Positions 18,053-26,997 of a stretch of 64,000 nucleotides of DNA are shown here, one piece after another. Origin of the DNA: Dinoroseobacter shibae DFL 12 = DSM 16493. Lineage in GTDB: Bacteria; Pseudomonadota; Alphaproteobacteria; Rhodobacterales; Rhodobacteraceae. Each line of letters starts with the position of its first letter. Position 1 is the stretch's first letter. The notes under the pieces are model-generated. The model did no database searches. It was given only the letters and a program-made list of their open reading frames with translations, and was not told where the DNA came from. The DNA lies in assembly GCF_000018145.1 (NCBI RefSeq), contig NC_009952.1, forward strand, positions 1 to 64,000, written 5' to 3'. A program made the position numbers and the translations under genes.

Positions 18053-18178
18053 TCCAGACTTGAGATGGGCAGTGGATCGCGCCCGGGCCCTTGCGGAGTG
18101 CGGAACGCTTTGCCGAACGCGGTTTTCGGGTTACCCTCTGGCCCAACAAGAGATCAACAACAGGGACGAGCAGACCCC

Positions 18179-19426
18179 ATGATCCGTGCAACGCTGGCCG
18201 CCCTGTCGGTGGCGATCACCCTTCCCGTGGCCGCGATGGCCACCCCTTTGGCGCAATCCCCCCATCCCACGGCCCGCCCCGGCGCGGTGGTGCAGGCCGT
18301 GGCCCTGCCTGCGCGGTTCGAGGCCTGGATCGGTGCGTTCGAGCGGCGCGCGCGCGCCGCGGGCATCCGCCCGGCCACGTTCCGCGCGGCCTTCGCCGGG
18401 GTCGATTACCTGCCCGATGTGATCCGGCGGGACCGGTCCCAGGCGGAGTTCACCAAGCAGATCTGGGAATACCTGGACAGCGCGGTCTCGGACGCACGGC
18501 TGCGCAACGGGCGCGCGGCCTTTGCCGCCCGGCGCGACACCCTGCGCGCGATCGAGCGGCGCTACGGCGTCGAGGCCGAGGTGGTCACCGCGATCTGGGG
18601 GCTGGAGAGCGCCTATGGCAGCTACCGGGGCGCGACGCCCACGCTGTCGGCCATGGCGACCCTGGCCTATGAGGGGCGGCGGGCGGCGTTTTTCGAAGAC
18701 CAGCTGATCGCGGCGCTTAAGATCCTGCAAGACGGCGATACCACGCCGGGGCGCATGACCGGCTCCTGGGCGGGGGCGATGGGGCATACGCAGTTCATGC
18801 CCACGAGTTACCTGGACTACGCGGTGGATTTCACCGGCGACGGGCGGCGCGATATCTGGGGCGAGGATCCGACCGATGCGCTGGCCTCGACCGCCGCGTA
18901 TCTTGAGGCGTTCGGCTGGACCAGGGGGCAGCCCTGGGGGGTGGAGGTGCGCCTGCCGGCCGGGTTCGATTACAGCCTGACGGGCGAGAAGGTGAAGCGC
19001 AGCCCGGCGGACTGGGCGCGGCTGGGGGTGCTGGACATGGACGGGCGCGCGGTGCCGAACCATGGGCGGGCGTCGATCCTGCTGCCGGCCGGGGCGCGGG
19101 GCGCGGCCTTCATGATCTTCGACAATTTCCACGTGATCGAGCGCTACAACACCGCCGATGCCTATGTCATCGCGGTGGGGGTTCTGAGCGACCGGATCGC
19201 GGGCGGGCAAGGCATCCGCGCGGACTGGCCCCGGGGGGATCGCGCGCTGTCCTTCACCGAAAAGAAGGAGATGCAGCGCCTGCTGGGCCGGGCCGGGTTC
19301 GACACCGGCAAGGTGGACGGGATCATCGGGCCGAACACCATCGACGCGGTGCGCCGCTACCAGGCCAGCATCGGGGTGGTGCCGGACGGGTATGCCTCGC
19401 TCGACATCCTGCGGCGCTTGCGGTGA
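18179..19426 (+). CDS. Lytic murein transglycosylase, MltB type, with peptidoglycan-binding domain
   Basis: This 415-residue periplasmic enzyme cleaves peptidoglycan to give 1,6-anhydromuropeptides. A Sec signal peptide covers residues 1-21. The SLT_2/MltB domain (about 40-335) contains the catalytic Glu in AIWGLESAYGSYRG, then GSWAGAMGHTQFMPTSY and DIWGEDPTDALAS. A C-terminal PG_binding_1 domain (about 355-415) shows FDTGKVDGIIGPNTIDAVRRY. The ATG at 18179 follows a long repeat region. The nearest MltB-type homologues are soluble or lipid-anchored; no lipobox is seen here. Confidence 0.93.
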   Translation: MIRATLAALSVAITLPVAAMATPLAQSPHPTARPGAVVQAVALPARFEAWIGAFERRARAAGIRPATFRAAFAGVDYLPDVIRRDRSQAEFTKQIWEYLDSAVSDARLRNGRAAFAARRDTLRAIERRYGVEAEVVTAIWGLESAYGSYRGATPTLSAMATLAYEGRRAAFFEDQLIAALKILQDGDTTPGRMTGSWAGAMGHTQFMPTSYLDYAVDFTGDGRRDIWGEDPTDALASTAAYLEAFGWTRGQPWGVEVRLPAGFDYSLTGEKVKRSPADWARLGVLDMDGRAVPNHGRASILLPAGARGAAFMIFDNFHVIERYNTADAYVIAVGVLSDRIAGGQGIRADWPRGDRALSFTEKKEMQRLLGRAGFDTGKVDGIIGPNTIDAVRRYQASIGVVPDGYASLDILRRLR

Positions 19427-19477
19427 TCCAACGGCGCGCCTGCGGCGCAAAACATCTCGGCTAGGGCGCGCGGCCTG

Positions 19478-19508
19478 CTCCGGAGGCGTGTTGCACAGAT
19501 GAAGGGGG
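19478..19508 (+). repeat. Degenerate CCGGAGTATT-type element
   Basis: CTCCGGAGG, then TTGCACAGATGAAGGGGG, resembles the tail of the elements at 15372, 20203 and 24694 but lacks the GGGCGCTGCCC hairpin. It lies in the convergent gap after the transglycosylase gene. Confidence 0.35.
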
Positions 19509-19515
19509 TGGCGGG

Positions 19516-20166
19516 TCAGCGGGCGTGTTCCGGCTGGGCCTGCCGCGCATGAGCGAAGAGGGCCGTAGCGAGGATCAGCACCTGCGCGCAGGCCACGCCC
19601 CCCAGCAGCCGCTCGTAGCCGCCATCCACATCCGTGGGCAGCAGGAAGAAGACCGGCGACATCACCGCCCAGAGCAGGCCCGTCCCGATCAGCGCCGGGC
19701 GGCTCCAGGGCAGCAGCCGGGCCGCCCGGGGCGCGAGGCAGAGCGGCATCGCGGTGAACAGGACCCCCAGCCCGTAGACGAGGTATTCGTGGATCACCAC
19801 GCCCTCGGCATCGCCGTCGCCATACTCGTTGCGCGCGCCCACCACCACGATCGTCGCCGCCAGGACCGCGAGGCAGAGCGTGCCCGCGGACCACGCAAGC
19901 CCCCCCTGGTGGACATGGGCGCAGGCCAGGGCCAGGGCAAACAGCCCCGCCGCGAAGCCGTAGAGGGCCACATCCATGATGATCTCGCCACGTCCGGCGG
20001 CAAGATCGCTGATTGTGTCGGCCATGGGGTCATGGGCGGGCACAAAGAGCGGGCCGATCACCGTCCCGGTCAGCAGGGCGCCGACGCCGATCACGCCGAT
20101 CCAGGCGAGCAGGGCAAGAAAGCCGGGTTGCCGCGCCAAGGCGGCATGGGGGGTGTGTGCGGACAT
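19516..20166 (-). CDS. DUF998 integral membrane protein
   Basis: This 216-residue protein has about six membrane segments, beginning near residue 16 (GFLALLAWIGVIGVGALLTG). The segment DPMADTISDLAAGRG after the first helix is typical of DUF998 (compare the HxxSxLG-type loop in that family). The function is unknown. The ATG at 20166 is chosen because the open frame further upstream is repeat sequence with no coding character. A CCGGAGTATT element lies just upstream. Confidence 0.8.
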   Translation of the reverse strand: MSAHTPHAALARQPGFLALLAWIGVIGVGALLTGTVIGPLFVPAHDPMADTISDLAAGRGEIIMDVALYGFAAGLFALALACAHVHQGGLAWSAGTLCLAVLAATIVVVGARNEYGDGDAEGVVIHEYLVYGLGVLFTAMPLCLAPRAARLLPWSRPALIGTGLLWAVMSPVFFLLPTDVDGGYERLLGGVACAQVLILATALFAHARQAQPEHAR

Positions 20167-20202
20167 GGGCTGCCAACGCCCCGGGGGCCGGTTGGTTCCC
20201 AA

Positions 20203-20270
20203 GGGGGGGGGCGCTGCCCCCGCCGGCGCGGGGCGCGGCCTCCCCCGGAGTATTTCGGCAAGGATGAAGG
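20203..20270 (+). repeat. CCGGAGTATT intergenic element, copy 2
   Basis: GGGGCGCTGCCCCCG is followed by GC-rich sequence, then CCCCCGGAGTATTTCGGCA and AGGATGAAGG. It lies 3' of the multicopper oxidase gene and 5' of the DUF998 gene, both on the minus strand. Confidence 0.6.
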
Positions 20271-20325
20271 GGGGCGGCGGATCGGTCATCCGGCGTCGCG
20301 GGCGGGCGGTCCGCAGGGGTGCCGG

Positions 20326-22629
20326 TCAGGCGATCTCCACCGTGAACATCATGCCGTTATCCTCGTGATAGAGGCTGTGACAGTGGAAGACGAATTCCCC
20401 GGTGAAATCGACCTGGTAGCTGAGCGCGGCCACCCGGCGCCCGGTGAGCGGTGTGGCGGTCGCGTCGTTCCCGGCGTCGAAATAGACCGTGTCGCGCCAG
20501 ATCGGCAGCAGGTAGGGGATGAAGCTGGTGATCGCCTCCGGGTCGTCCGGGGCGCTGACCCGGTAGCGGCCGAGCACCATGAACGAGTTGATGTGGATGT
20601 GGAACATGTGCAGGTCGCTGCTGGAATAGAGCTCCCAGGCCGTCCAGTCGCTTGCCGGCAGCATCAATTGCGGATCGTCGCTCAGGTCCGCATCGAAGGA
20701 CTGGCCGTTGATCTGGAAATTGGCCGGGGTGCCGTCCGGGTCGGGCTCGGCGACGAAGGCGAAGTTCAGGGATTTCCAGTGCGGGTCCGTGACCCCGAGG
20801 CTGGGTGTCGTGACGGTCTCGGCGGCGGCGGCGAAACTTGCGCGCCAGCGCGCCAGCATCTCGGCCACCGACAGGCTGTCGGGTTGGGCGGCGCCGGGCA
20901 TGTCGGCCAGGGGCAGTTCGGGCCGCACGAGGTTGGCCTGGCCAAGGCCGGGCAGGCGGCGCAGGGCGGCGACCTCGAAGAACGCCATGTGGGGCAGGCT
21001 CTGGTCGGTCCTGGGCGGGCCGGAGACCACCACCGTGACGATCCCGTCCGTCGCGGCCTTGCCGGCCTCTTCGTTGTCGAGCACGTTCGGCGCGCTGCGC
21101 GCGGCGGTGCCCGGGGAGGTGCCGCTGGCGGGGGTGTCGTATTGCGGCACGCCCGCGAGGGCGAAGCGGACCTCTTCGGCGCCCTGGATGTCTGGGGCCT
21201 TGACCAGCAGGTCGAGCCGCTGGGCGGGTGCGAGGGTGATCAGTTCGGCGGTCGTCCAGTATCTGCGGGCGGCATGGGAGGTGTCACCGTCCTCCGGACG
21301 CGGCTGGTCGTAGTCGATGGGGAACCAGGGCGCATCGGGGGCAAACCGGCCCTCGGGGTCGTCCGCCGGGTTCACCGGGTAGAGCGGGATGCCGTCCACG
21401 GCGATGGCATAGACCTCGGGCAGGGGCTGTCCCGCGGGCGCGTCGCCCAGGATGCGGAATTTCGGAATGTAGTTCGTCCCATTGGTGGCGTTGATCATGC
21501 GAAAGCGCAGGATCTCGCCCGGAGCCATGGCGAGGGTCGGGGTGACCATCCCGTTGACCGAAGTGACCGCCGTGACCGCGCTGCCCGCCTGGTAGGTCGG
21601 GCTGCCGGGGAGGATCGAGGGCGTGCAGGCGAAGTTCTGCGCGGGTGTGCTGGCGTAGAAATTGTCGGCGACATAGATGCCGGTGCCGGCCTCGGGCCGG
21701 GTGTTATAGGCGATCTGTTGCAGGACCATGATCCGCTCGTCGTCCCGTGTGATGTTGCAGTGGATCGCCAGCGCCTCGTCCAGGTCGATCTCGCCGGGTT
21801 TGGAACGGATCAGCAGCGCACCCGCCATGCCCGCGCCCACCTGGCTGGCCACCGCACCATGCATGTGCGGGTGGTACCAGAACGTGCCGACGGGGTGGTC
21901 GTCCGGCACGTCGTAGAAATAGGGGAAGGTGGCCGGGTCCTCGGCGGTGATCGCATCCGGGTGCTTGAGGCAGATCTCCTTGATCTCGTCGGGCACCACG
22001 GTGACGAGCACATCGTCCGAGGGCGCGCGCGGCGTCACGTGCAGCCCGTGGGTATGCAGGTTGGTGTAATTGAAATTATGCGGGGTGTAGCCCGCGTCGG
22101 GGGCGTCCGGGGCGATCTCGGGGTTGGTGCCGCAGACCTGCAGGTCGTTGGTCAGCCAGACGCCGGTGATCTCGCCGCGGGTGAATTCCATGGTCGGGCC
22201 CACCGCGCGCAGGCTGGCGGCCTCCGGCGCGATCCGGTCGGCATAGACCGGCGACCACAGCCGTGCGGTCGTGCCGTCCGCCCGGGTCAGTTCCACACCG
22301 TCGCGCGACAGGGCGGCGACCGCGTAGAACCGGTCGATCCTGGCGTAGTCCCCGGGCGCGAGATCCAGCGGCGGGCGCTCGCGGGCGATGGGCTGGTCGC
22401 GCCAGGTCTCGACGAAATCGGCGAAACTGTCGGCATAGGTGGCCCAGGCGGGGGCGTCGAACTGCCCCGGCCCGGTGGTCGGGGCGGGCGTCATCAGGGG
22501 CGGGGCGCGGAAGCTGCCGGTGGTGCGGGCCTGGGCTCGGCCCGGCCCGCCCGTGGCACGGACCAGCGCGGTGGTCCCCAGAAGCCCCAGGAAGGCGCGG
22601 CGTGTGAAGGTTGAAACATGTGCTGCCAT
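20326..22629 (-). CDS. Tat-exported multicopper oxidase
   Basis: This 767-residue protein is a multicopper oxidase that would oxidise metal ions or organic substrates in the periplasm and reduce oxygen to water. The Tat signal is TRRAFLGLLG, with the twin arginines at residues 10-11. All four copper motifs are seen in order: HTHGLHV and FWYHPHMHG in the first cupredoxin domain, then HMFHIHINSF and FHCHSLYHEDNGMM in the last. The methionine after the final His is consistent with a type 1 copper site. It is larger than CueO or laccases of about 500 residues, with insertions in the middle. No copper regulator or chaperone is next to it, so the substrate is open. Confidence 0.92.
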   Translation of the reverse strand: MAAHVSTFTRRAFLGLLGTTALVRATGGPGRAQARTTGSFRAPPLMTPAPTTGPGQFDAPAWATYADSFADFVETWRDQPIARERPPLDLAPGDYARIDRFYAVAALSRDGVELTRADGTTARLWSPVYADRIAPEAASLRAVGPTMEFTRGEITGVWLTNDLQVCGTNPEIAPDAPDAGYTPHNFNYTNLHTHGLHVTPRAPSDDVLVTVVPDEIKEICLKHPDAITAEDPATFPYFYDVPDDHPVGTFWYHPHMHGAVASQVGAGMAGALLIRSKPGEIDLDEALAIHCNITRDDERIMVLQQIAYNTRPEAGTGIYVADNFYASTPAQNFACTPSILPGSPTYQAGSAVTAVTSVNGMVTPTLAMAPGEILRFRMINATNGTNYIPKFRILGDAPAGQPLPEVYAIAVDGIPLYPVNPADDPEGRFAPDAPWFPIDYDQPRPEDGDTSHAARRYWTTAELITLAPAQRLDLLVKAPDIQGAEEVRFALAGVPQYDTPASGTSPGTAARSAPNVLDNEEAGKAATDGIVTVVVSGPPRTDQSLPHMAFFEVAALRRLPGLGQANLVRPELPLADMPGAAQPDSLSVAEMLARWRASFAAAAETVTTPSLGVTDPHWKSLNFAFVAEPDPDGTPANFQINGQSFDADLSDDPQLMLPASDWTAWELYSSSDLHMFHIHINSFMVLGRYRVSAPDDPEAITSFIPYLLPIWRDTVYFDAGNDATATPLTGRRVAALSYQVDFTGEFVFHCHSLYHEDNGMMFTVEIA

Positions 22630-22865
22630 GGGAAAAGTCCTTGTGAATCAGAAATAAAGGGCGCAAAGCCGCGCCCGGATCCGTCTCGACCACCCGCCGC
22701 CAGCGTGGCCCAGAGCCCGGCTCCGATCAAGGTTTATCGCCCGGCCGCGTCCCGTGCCCGCACCGCCTCGCCCCGCGCCCGTGGCGCCGCAGCGCAGAGA
22801 AAACGCTTTATTTCGCGGCCGACTCCCGCTACGTGGCGGCCAACTCCCTATCCAAAGGCACTCCC

Positions 22866-24683
22866 ATGGACCTTCGCAATATTGCGATCATCGCACACGT
22901 GGACCACGGCAAGACCACCCTCGTGGACGAGCTTCTCAAGCAATCCGGCACCTATCGCGACAACCAGGCCACCACCGAGCGGGCGATGGACAGCAACGAT
23001 CTCGAACGCGAGCGCGGCATCACCATCCTGGCCAAGGCCACCTCGGTGGAATGGAAGGGCACCCGGATCAACATCGTCGACACCCCCGGCCACGCCGATT
23101 TCGGCGGGGAGGTGGAGCGGATCCTGTCCATGGTCGACGGGGTCGTGTTGCTGGTCGATGCCGCAGAAGGCCCGATGCCACAGACCAAGTTCGTCACCTC
23201 CAAGGCGCTGGCACTGGGGCTGCGGCCCATCGTGGTGCTCAACAAGGTCGACAAGCCCGATGCGGAGCCCGACCGGGCGCTGGACGAGTGCTTCGATCTT
23301 TTCGCCAATCTCGACGCCGATGACGACCAACTGGACTTTCCCCATCTCTACGCCTCGGGCCGCTCCGGCTGGGCCGATGCGGAGCTGGACGGGCCGCGCA
23401 AGGATCTCGCCGCCCTGTTCGACCTGATCGTGCACCACGTGCCCAAGCCCCGGCAGATCGCCCATCTGGACGAGGATTTCCGCATGCTGGCCACCACGCT
23501 CAGCGCGGATCCCTTCGTGGGCCGCATCCTGACGGGCCGGGTCGAGAGCGGCACGCTCAAGGTCGGGGCCACCGTGCAGGCCCTGTCCCGCATCGGCCAG
23601 AAGATCGAGCAGTTCCGCGTCACCAAGATCCGCGCCTTCCGCGGCCTGGGCCACGCGGATATCGAGGAAGCCCAGGCGGGCGACATCGTGTCGATCGCGG
23701 GCATGTCCAAGGCCACCGTGGCCGACACGATCTGTGCGCTCGCCGTGGACACGCCGCTCGATGCGCAACCGATCGACCCGCCCACCATCACCGTCACCTT
23801 CGGGATCAATGACAGCCCGCTTGCCGGGCGCGATGGCAAGAAGGTGCAGTCGCGGGTGATCCGCGACCGGCTGATGAAGGAAGCCGAATCCAACGTCGCC
23901 ATCAAGATCGCCGACACGCCCGGCGGCGAGGCCTTCGAGGTCTCGGGCCGGGGCGAGTTGCAGATGGGCGTGCTGATCGAGAACATGCGCCGGGAGGGGT
24001 TCGAGCTCAGCATCTCCCGCCCGCAGGTGATCATGCGCGAGGTCGACGGCGTGAAGATGGAGCCGATCGAGGAAGCCACCATCGACGTGGACGACGAGTA
24101 TTCCGGCACGGTGATCGAAAAGCTGACCGGCGCGCGCAAGGGCGATCTGGTCGAGATGAAACCGGCCGGCGCGGGCAAGACCCGGATCGTGGCCCATGTG
24201 CCCTCGCGCGGGCTGATCGGCTACCATGGCGAGTTCCTGACCGACACCCGCGGCACCGGGGTGCTGAACCGGGTGTTCCACGACTGGGCGCCCTACAAGG
24301 GGCCGATCCCGGGCCGCCGGGCGGGCGTGCTGATCTCGATGGAGAACGGCACATCGGTGGCTTATGCCCTGTGGAACCTCGAAGAGCGGGGCCGGATGTT
24401 CATCGGCGCCCAGGAGGCGGTCTATACCGGCATGATCATCGGGGAGCACAGCCGGGAAAACGACCTGGAGGTGAACCCGCTGAAGGGCAAGAAGCTCACC
24501 AACGTGCGGGCCTCGGGTACCGATGACGCGGTGCGGCTGACCACGCCGATCACCCTGAGCCTGGAAGAGGCCATCGCCTATATCGACGATGACGAACTGG
24601 TCGAGGTGACACCGAACGCGATCCGGCTGCGCAAGCGGTACCTGGACCCGCATGAGCGCAAGCGCCAGGCGCGCGCGGGCTGA
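22866..24683 (+). CDS. typA: Translational GTPase TypA/BipA
   Basis: This 605-residue GTPase acts on the ribosome in 50S assembly and stress adaptation. G1 is AHVDHGKTT (about residues 9-17), G3 is DTPGHADF and G4 is NKVDKP. EF-G-like domains III and V and the TypA-specific C-terminal domain follow ([21 protein letters not shown]). ATG at 22866 gives the conserved [15 protein letters not shown] start; an earlier ATG at 22833 would add 11 unsupported residues. The gene is single, with the long repeat-rich gap 24684-25296 downstream. Confidence 0.97.
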   Translation: MDLRNIAIIAHVDHGKTTLVDELLKQSGTYRDNQATTERAMDSNDLERERGITILAKATSVEWKGTRINIVDTPGHADFGGEVERILSMVDGVVLLVDAAEGPMPQTKFVTSKALALGLRPIVVLNKVDKPDAEPDRALDECFDLFANLDADDDQLDFPHLYASGRSGWADAELDGPRKDLAALFDLIVHHVPKPRQIAHLDEDFRMLATTLSADPFVGRILTGRVESGTLKVGATVQALSRIGQKIEQFRVTKIRAFRGLGHADIEEAQAGDIVSIAGMSKATVADTICALAVDTPLDAQPIDPPTITVTFGINDSPLAGRDGKKVQSRVIRDRLMKEAESNVAIKIADTPGGEAFEVSGRGELQMGVLIENMRREGFELSISRPQVIMREVDGVKMEPIEEATIDVDDEYSGTVIEKLTGARKGDLVEMKPAGAGKTRIVAHVPSRGLIGYHGEFLTDTRGTGVLNRVFHDWAPYKGPIPGRRAGVLISMENGTSVAYALWNLEERGRMFIGAQEAVYTGMIIGEHSRENDLEVNPLKGKKLTNVRASGTDDAVRLTTPITLSLEEAIAYIDDDELVEVTPNAIRLRKRYLDPHERKRQARAG

Positions 24684-24693
24684 GGCGCGGGTT

Positions 24694-24753
24694 GGGGGCG
24701 CTGCCCCCGTCGCTGCGCGACCCCCCCGGAGTATTTTTGCACAAAAGAAGACA
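24694..24753 (+). repeat. CCGGAGTATT intergenic element, copy 3
   Basis: GGGGGCGCTGCCCCC is followed by CCCCCCCGGAGTATTTTTGC and ACAAAAGAAGACAGG, starting 11 bp after the typA stop. The hairpin plus the T-run in the tail could serve as a typA terminator. Confidence 0.6.
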
Positions 24754-24886
24754 GGGGCGGGTCTTGCGGGGACGCGCCGGGGGGCATCGGCGGGCTGGCG
24801 CGGGTTCGGGTTGCGGCGCGTGCCGGGCGCGTTAACCTTGATATTTCGTGAACGGGGCGCGCGGTCAATACCTTGAAAACGCAACG

Positions 24887-24912
24887 AAAACCTTCCCCGC
24901 GGGGAAGGTTTT
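24887..24912. other. 26-bp perfect palindrome
   Basis: AAAACCTTCCCC and its complement meet at a central GC step, so the whole 26 bp is self-complementary. It has A-runs on one side and T-runs on the other, so it would behave as a bidirectional terminator or as a binding site. It lies 203 bp after typA; the sequence between it and 25138 is GC-rich without a recognised gene. Confidence 0.6.
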
Positions 24913-25137
24913 GGCGTCTTTCGGGGGCTATGCGCCCGCCGCCGCGCAGCGGCGGCCGGGCCCAAGGCCGGGCAAGCCCCCGGCAGGGGGCGCGGACCGG
25001 GGGCGGGAGCGCCACGAATCCCCCAATTTGGGCGGGGTGAGTCGGTGCATTGGGAGCATGCGGTCGATCCAGAGGTGGCACCGGCGCGGCATTGCTATCC
25101 GGTCCGTCCGCCTCCGTCTGCGCGTTCGATCCACGGT

Positions 25138-25280
25138 GTGGGCACGCGATTGTCTGCGCCAATCGCTGCCGCCCACTGCGCTGCATCGCGTGTTGGCTCT
25201 GGTGGGTCTGTTGCGTGGCTTGATCATCTGGGTGGGCACGCGATTGTCTTTGCCAATCGCTGCCGCCCACTGCGCTGCAT
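25138..25280. repeat. 49-bp direct repeat pair
   Basis: Two copies, 25138-25186 and 25232-25280, differ at two bases and are 94 bp apart. The unit begins GTGGGCACGCGATTGTCT and ends CCGCCCACTGCGCTGCAT. The pair lies in the 3' flank of the minus-strand winged-helix gene. No coding capacity is likely. Confidence 0.7.
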
Positions 25281-25295
25281 TGCTTTGCAATGCAG
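25275..25295 (-). terminator. Hairpin after the winged-helix membrane gene
   Basis: CTGCATTGC and its complement form a 9-bp stem with a 3-base loop, starting two bases after the TAG stop at 25297-25299. There is no T-run, so it may protect the 3' end rather than terminate. Confidence 0.45.
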
Positions 25296-25296
25296 C

Positions 25297-26019
25297 CTAA
25301 ATCATCTTGATCGCGGTCTTGTCGACGCTGAGCAGGTAGCCCTTGCGGGAGATGTTCCGCACCAGCAATTCGCTCACCATCTGGTTGCCGAGCGCGTCGC
25401 GCAGGCGCTTGATCCGCGTGGCCCCCGCCGCCTCTTCGCAGTCGCTCGCGTCCCGGCCCTGGATCATCCCCTCCAGTGCGGCCCCCGACAGGATGTCCCC
25501 GTCCATTCGCGCCTCGGCCAGCACCGACAGCGTCTCCATCGCTGCTTCGGTCAGCTTGAATTCCATGTCGTTGAGCACCACCAGACGCTCCTCGCGGCTG
25601 ATCAGCAGGGAGGACACGATGATCCCCTTCTTGTCGATCTCCGACACCCGCCGGTTCACTGTCACCAGCGCCACGAGGCTCGCCAGCGCCGCCACCAGCA
25701 GGGCGGCCGAGAACACCAGCAGCACGAAGATCACCACCCGGTAAGAGGCCAGCACATCCGAAAACGCCGTGCCGCTCTGGGCGAGGATCTCCAGCAGGCG
25801 GATCTGGTCGGTGGTGGTCAGGGCGTCGTTCTCGACGAAGATCTGCTCGACCTGTCTGTTGAACGCATTGGCGTCGGGCAGGCTCCGGAACAGCACCACC
25901 GCCGCCACCAGCAGGATCGCCACGATCGCCGCCAGCCCGAGCGTGACCACCCGCGTGCCCGTGCGCAGCGTCCTAGAAGCGGAGGTAATAGGGTCCGGCA
26001 TTGTCTTTCCGTTCTGCAA
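25297..26019 (-). CDS. Membrane protein with C-terminal OmpR-like winged helix
   Basis: This 240-residue protein has two membrane segments (about 23-46 and 94-119) separated by a periplasmic loop of about 45 residues. The last 90 residues resemble an OmpR/Trans_reg_C DNA-binding domain. LTEAAMETLSVLAEA would be the first helix, RIKRLRDALGNQ the recognition-helix region, and RNISRKGYLLSV the beta wing. ToxR and CadC have the DNA-binding domain at the N-terminus, so this order is inverted. The DNA-binding role is an inference. ATG at 26001 is an alternative start. The 5' end overlaps the small secreted-protein gene. Confidence 0.75.
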   Translation of the reverse strand: MQNGKTMPDPITSASRTLRTGTRVVTLGLAAIVAILLVAAVVLFRSLPDANAFNRQVEQIFVENDALTTTDQIRLLEILAQSGTAFSDVLASYRVVIFVLLVFSAALLVAALASLVALVTVNRRVSEIDKKGIIVSSLLISREERLVVLNDMEFKLTEAAMETLSVLAEARMDGDILSGAALEGMIQGRDASDCEEAAGATRIKRLRDALGNQMVSELLVRNISRKGYLLSVDKTAIKMI

Positions 26020-26266
26020 GCCCGTCCTCCCCGAAGGTGGAGACGATATTCAGAAGCGTCCAGCCCCCGGCGGCGATCTTGCGCGCGGCCTCCTCGCTGG
26101 CGGCGCGGCGGTCGTCGCAGGCCCCGTCGCTGAGCGCGATCACCCCGTAATGCAGCCGCAGGGGATCGTCCTGCTTGGCCTTGTAATCGGCATAGCAGGC
26201 GGCCTGGGCCGGAGCGGCCAGCAGCGCGAAGCAGGCGGCCAGAAGGGGAAGGCGGATCTTGTCCAT
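25973..26266 (-). CDS. Small secreted hypothetical protein
   Basis: The 97-residue product has a Sec signal peptide (residues 1-22, ending APAQA) and a mature part with two cysteines, CYADYKAKQDDPLRLHYGV and DGACDDRR, that could form a disulfide. The C-terminal GGWTLLNIVSTFGEDGL is well ordered. No family name was recognised. ATG at 26266 is chosen for the signal peptide; the longer frame has no coding character upstream. Its 3' end overlaps the start of the winged-helix membrane gene by 29-47 bp, so the two are probably coupled and may form a sensor pair. Confidence 0.75.
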   Translation of the reverse strand: MDKIRLPLLAACFALLAAPAQAACYADYKAKQDDPLRLHYGVIALSDGACDDRRAASEEAARKIAAGGWTLLNIVSTFGEDGLAERKDNAGPYYLRF

Positions 26267-26399
26267 GGGGAAGATCGTGACCGCCGCCGCGCCGATATTC
26301 AATAGCGCAGGCCCGTCATCGGCTGGCGGCGGGCGGTTATTGCCTGCGCGGCGCGGGCGGGGCGACGGTCGGGGCATCGTTCACAGATGGAGAGATGCC

Positions 26400-26954
26400 A
26401 TGACCCAGACCTTTTGCACCCGCGGTCTCCGCGCCGCCGCCGCGCTCCTGTTGTCGGCGGTGATCGGGGCGACCAGCCTGGCCGCCACCGCCAGCCCCGC
26501 CCGCGCGCTGGAGCGTGAAACCCTCGGGCAGCTGCTCTTCGGGGCGGCGGCCATCGCGCTTGCCGCCAAGGTCTATAACGACCGGGAGGACCGCAAGGCC
26601 CGCGAACGGGCCGCCCGGGCCGCCCCGCCCCCGGTGCAGGTGGTCGAGGCCGACCGCTGGCGCGCTTATGGTCCCCGGGGGCGGGTAGTCTATGGTCCCG
26701 GCACCCGGCCCGGGCAGGCGTTCGAGGGGGCGGGGACCCGGCGCGAGGCGCTGACTCGCCGCATCCAGTGCCAACGAAAGCTGCAGACCGAGACCGGCTG
26801 GGTGAAGTTCTACAGCCAGGCCTGCCTCGACCGGGTGGGGGCGGATGTGGACGTGCCCCAGACCTGCCTGCGCCAGCGTTGGGCGCAGGGGCGCTGGGTG
26901 CAGTATTTCAGCCGGGGCTGCCTGCGCCGCTTCGGCATCGTGGACGCGGTGTGA
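26400..26954 (+). CDS. Exported hypothetical protein with cysteine repeats
   Basis: The 184-residue product has a signal peptide (about residues 1-36, ending ASPARA), a short hydrophobic segment (GQLLFGAAAIALAAKVY), a charged linker and a C-terminal domain with two similar halves. These are QCQRKLQTETGWVKFYSQACLDRVG and TCLRQRWAQGRWVQYFSRGCLRRFG in shortened view, each with two cysteines and an aromatic pair. The repeat suggests a duplicated disulfide module in the periplasm. No family name was recognised. It is followed by rnhB after 43 bp. Confidence 0.78.
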   Translation: MTQTFCTRGLRAAAALLLSAVIGATSLAATASPARALERETLGQLLFGAAAIALAAKVYNDREDRKARERAARAAPPPVQVVEADRWRAYGPRGRVVYGPGTRPGQAFEGAGTRREALTRRIQCQRKLQTETGWVKFYSQACLDRVGADVDVPQTCLRQRWAQGRWVQYFSRGCLRRFGIVDAV

Positions 26955-26997
26955 TCGGGTCTTGAGCCTGCGGGCGGCGCGGGCGACAGTCCGGCCC

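Noticed and set aside
19525-22614. Frame of 1029 codons opposite the DUF998 and multicopper oxidase genes
   Set aside because: It runs through two genes and the repeat between them; the composition is that of a shadow frame.
25045-26133. Plus-strand frame over the direct repeats and the winged-helix gene
   Set aside because: It spans non-coding repeats and the antisense of a well-supported gene.
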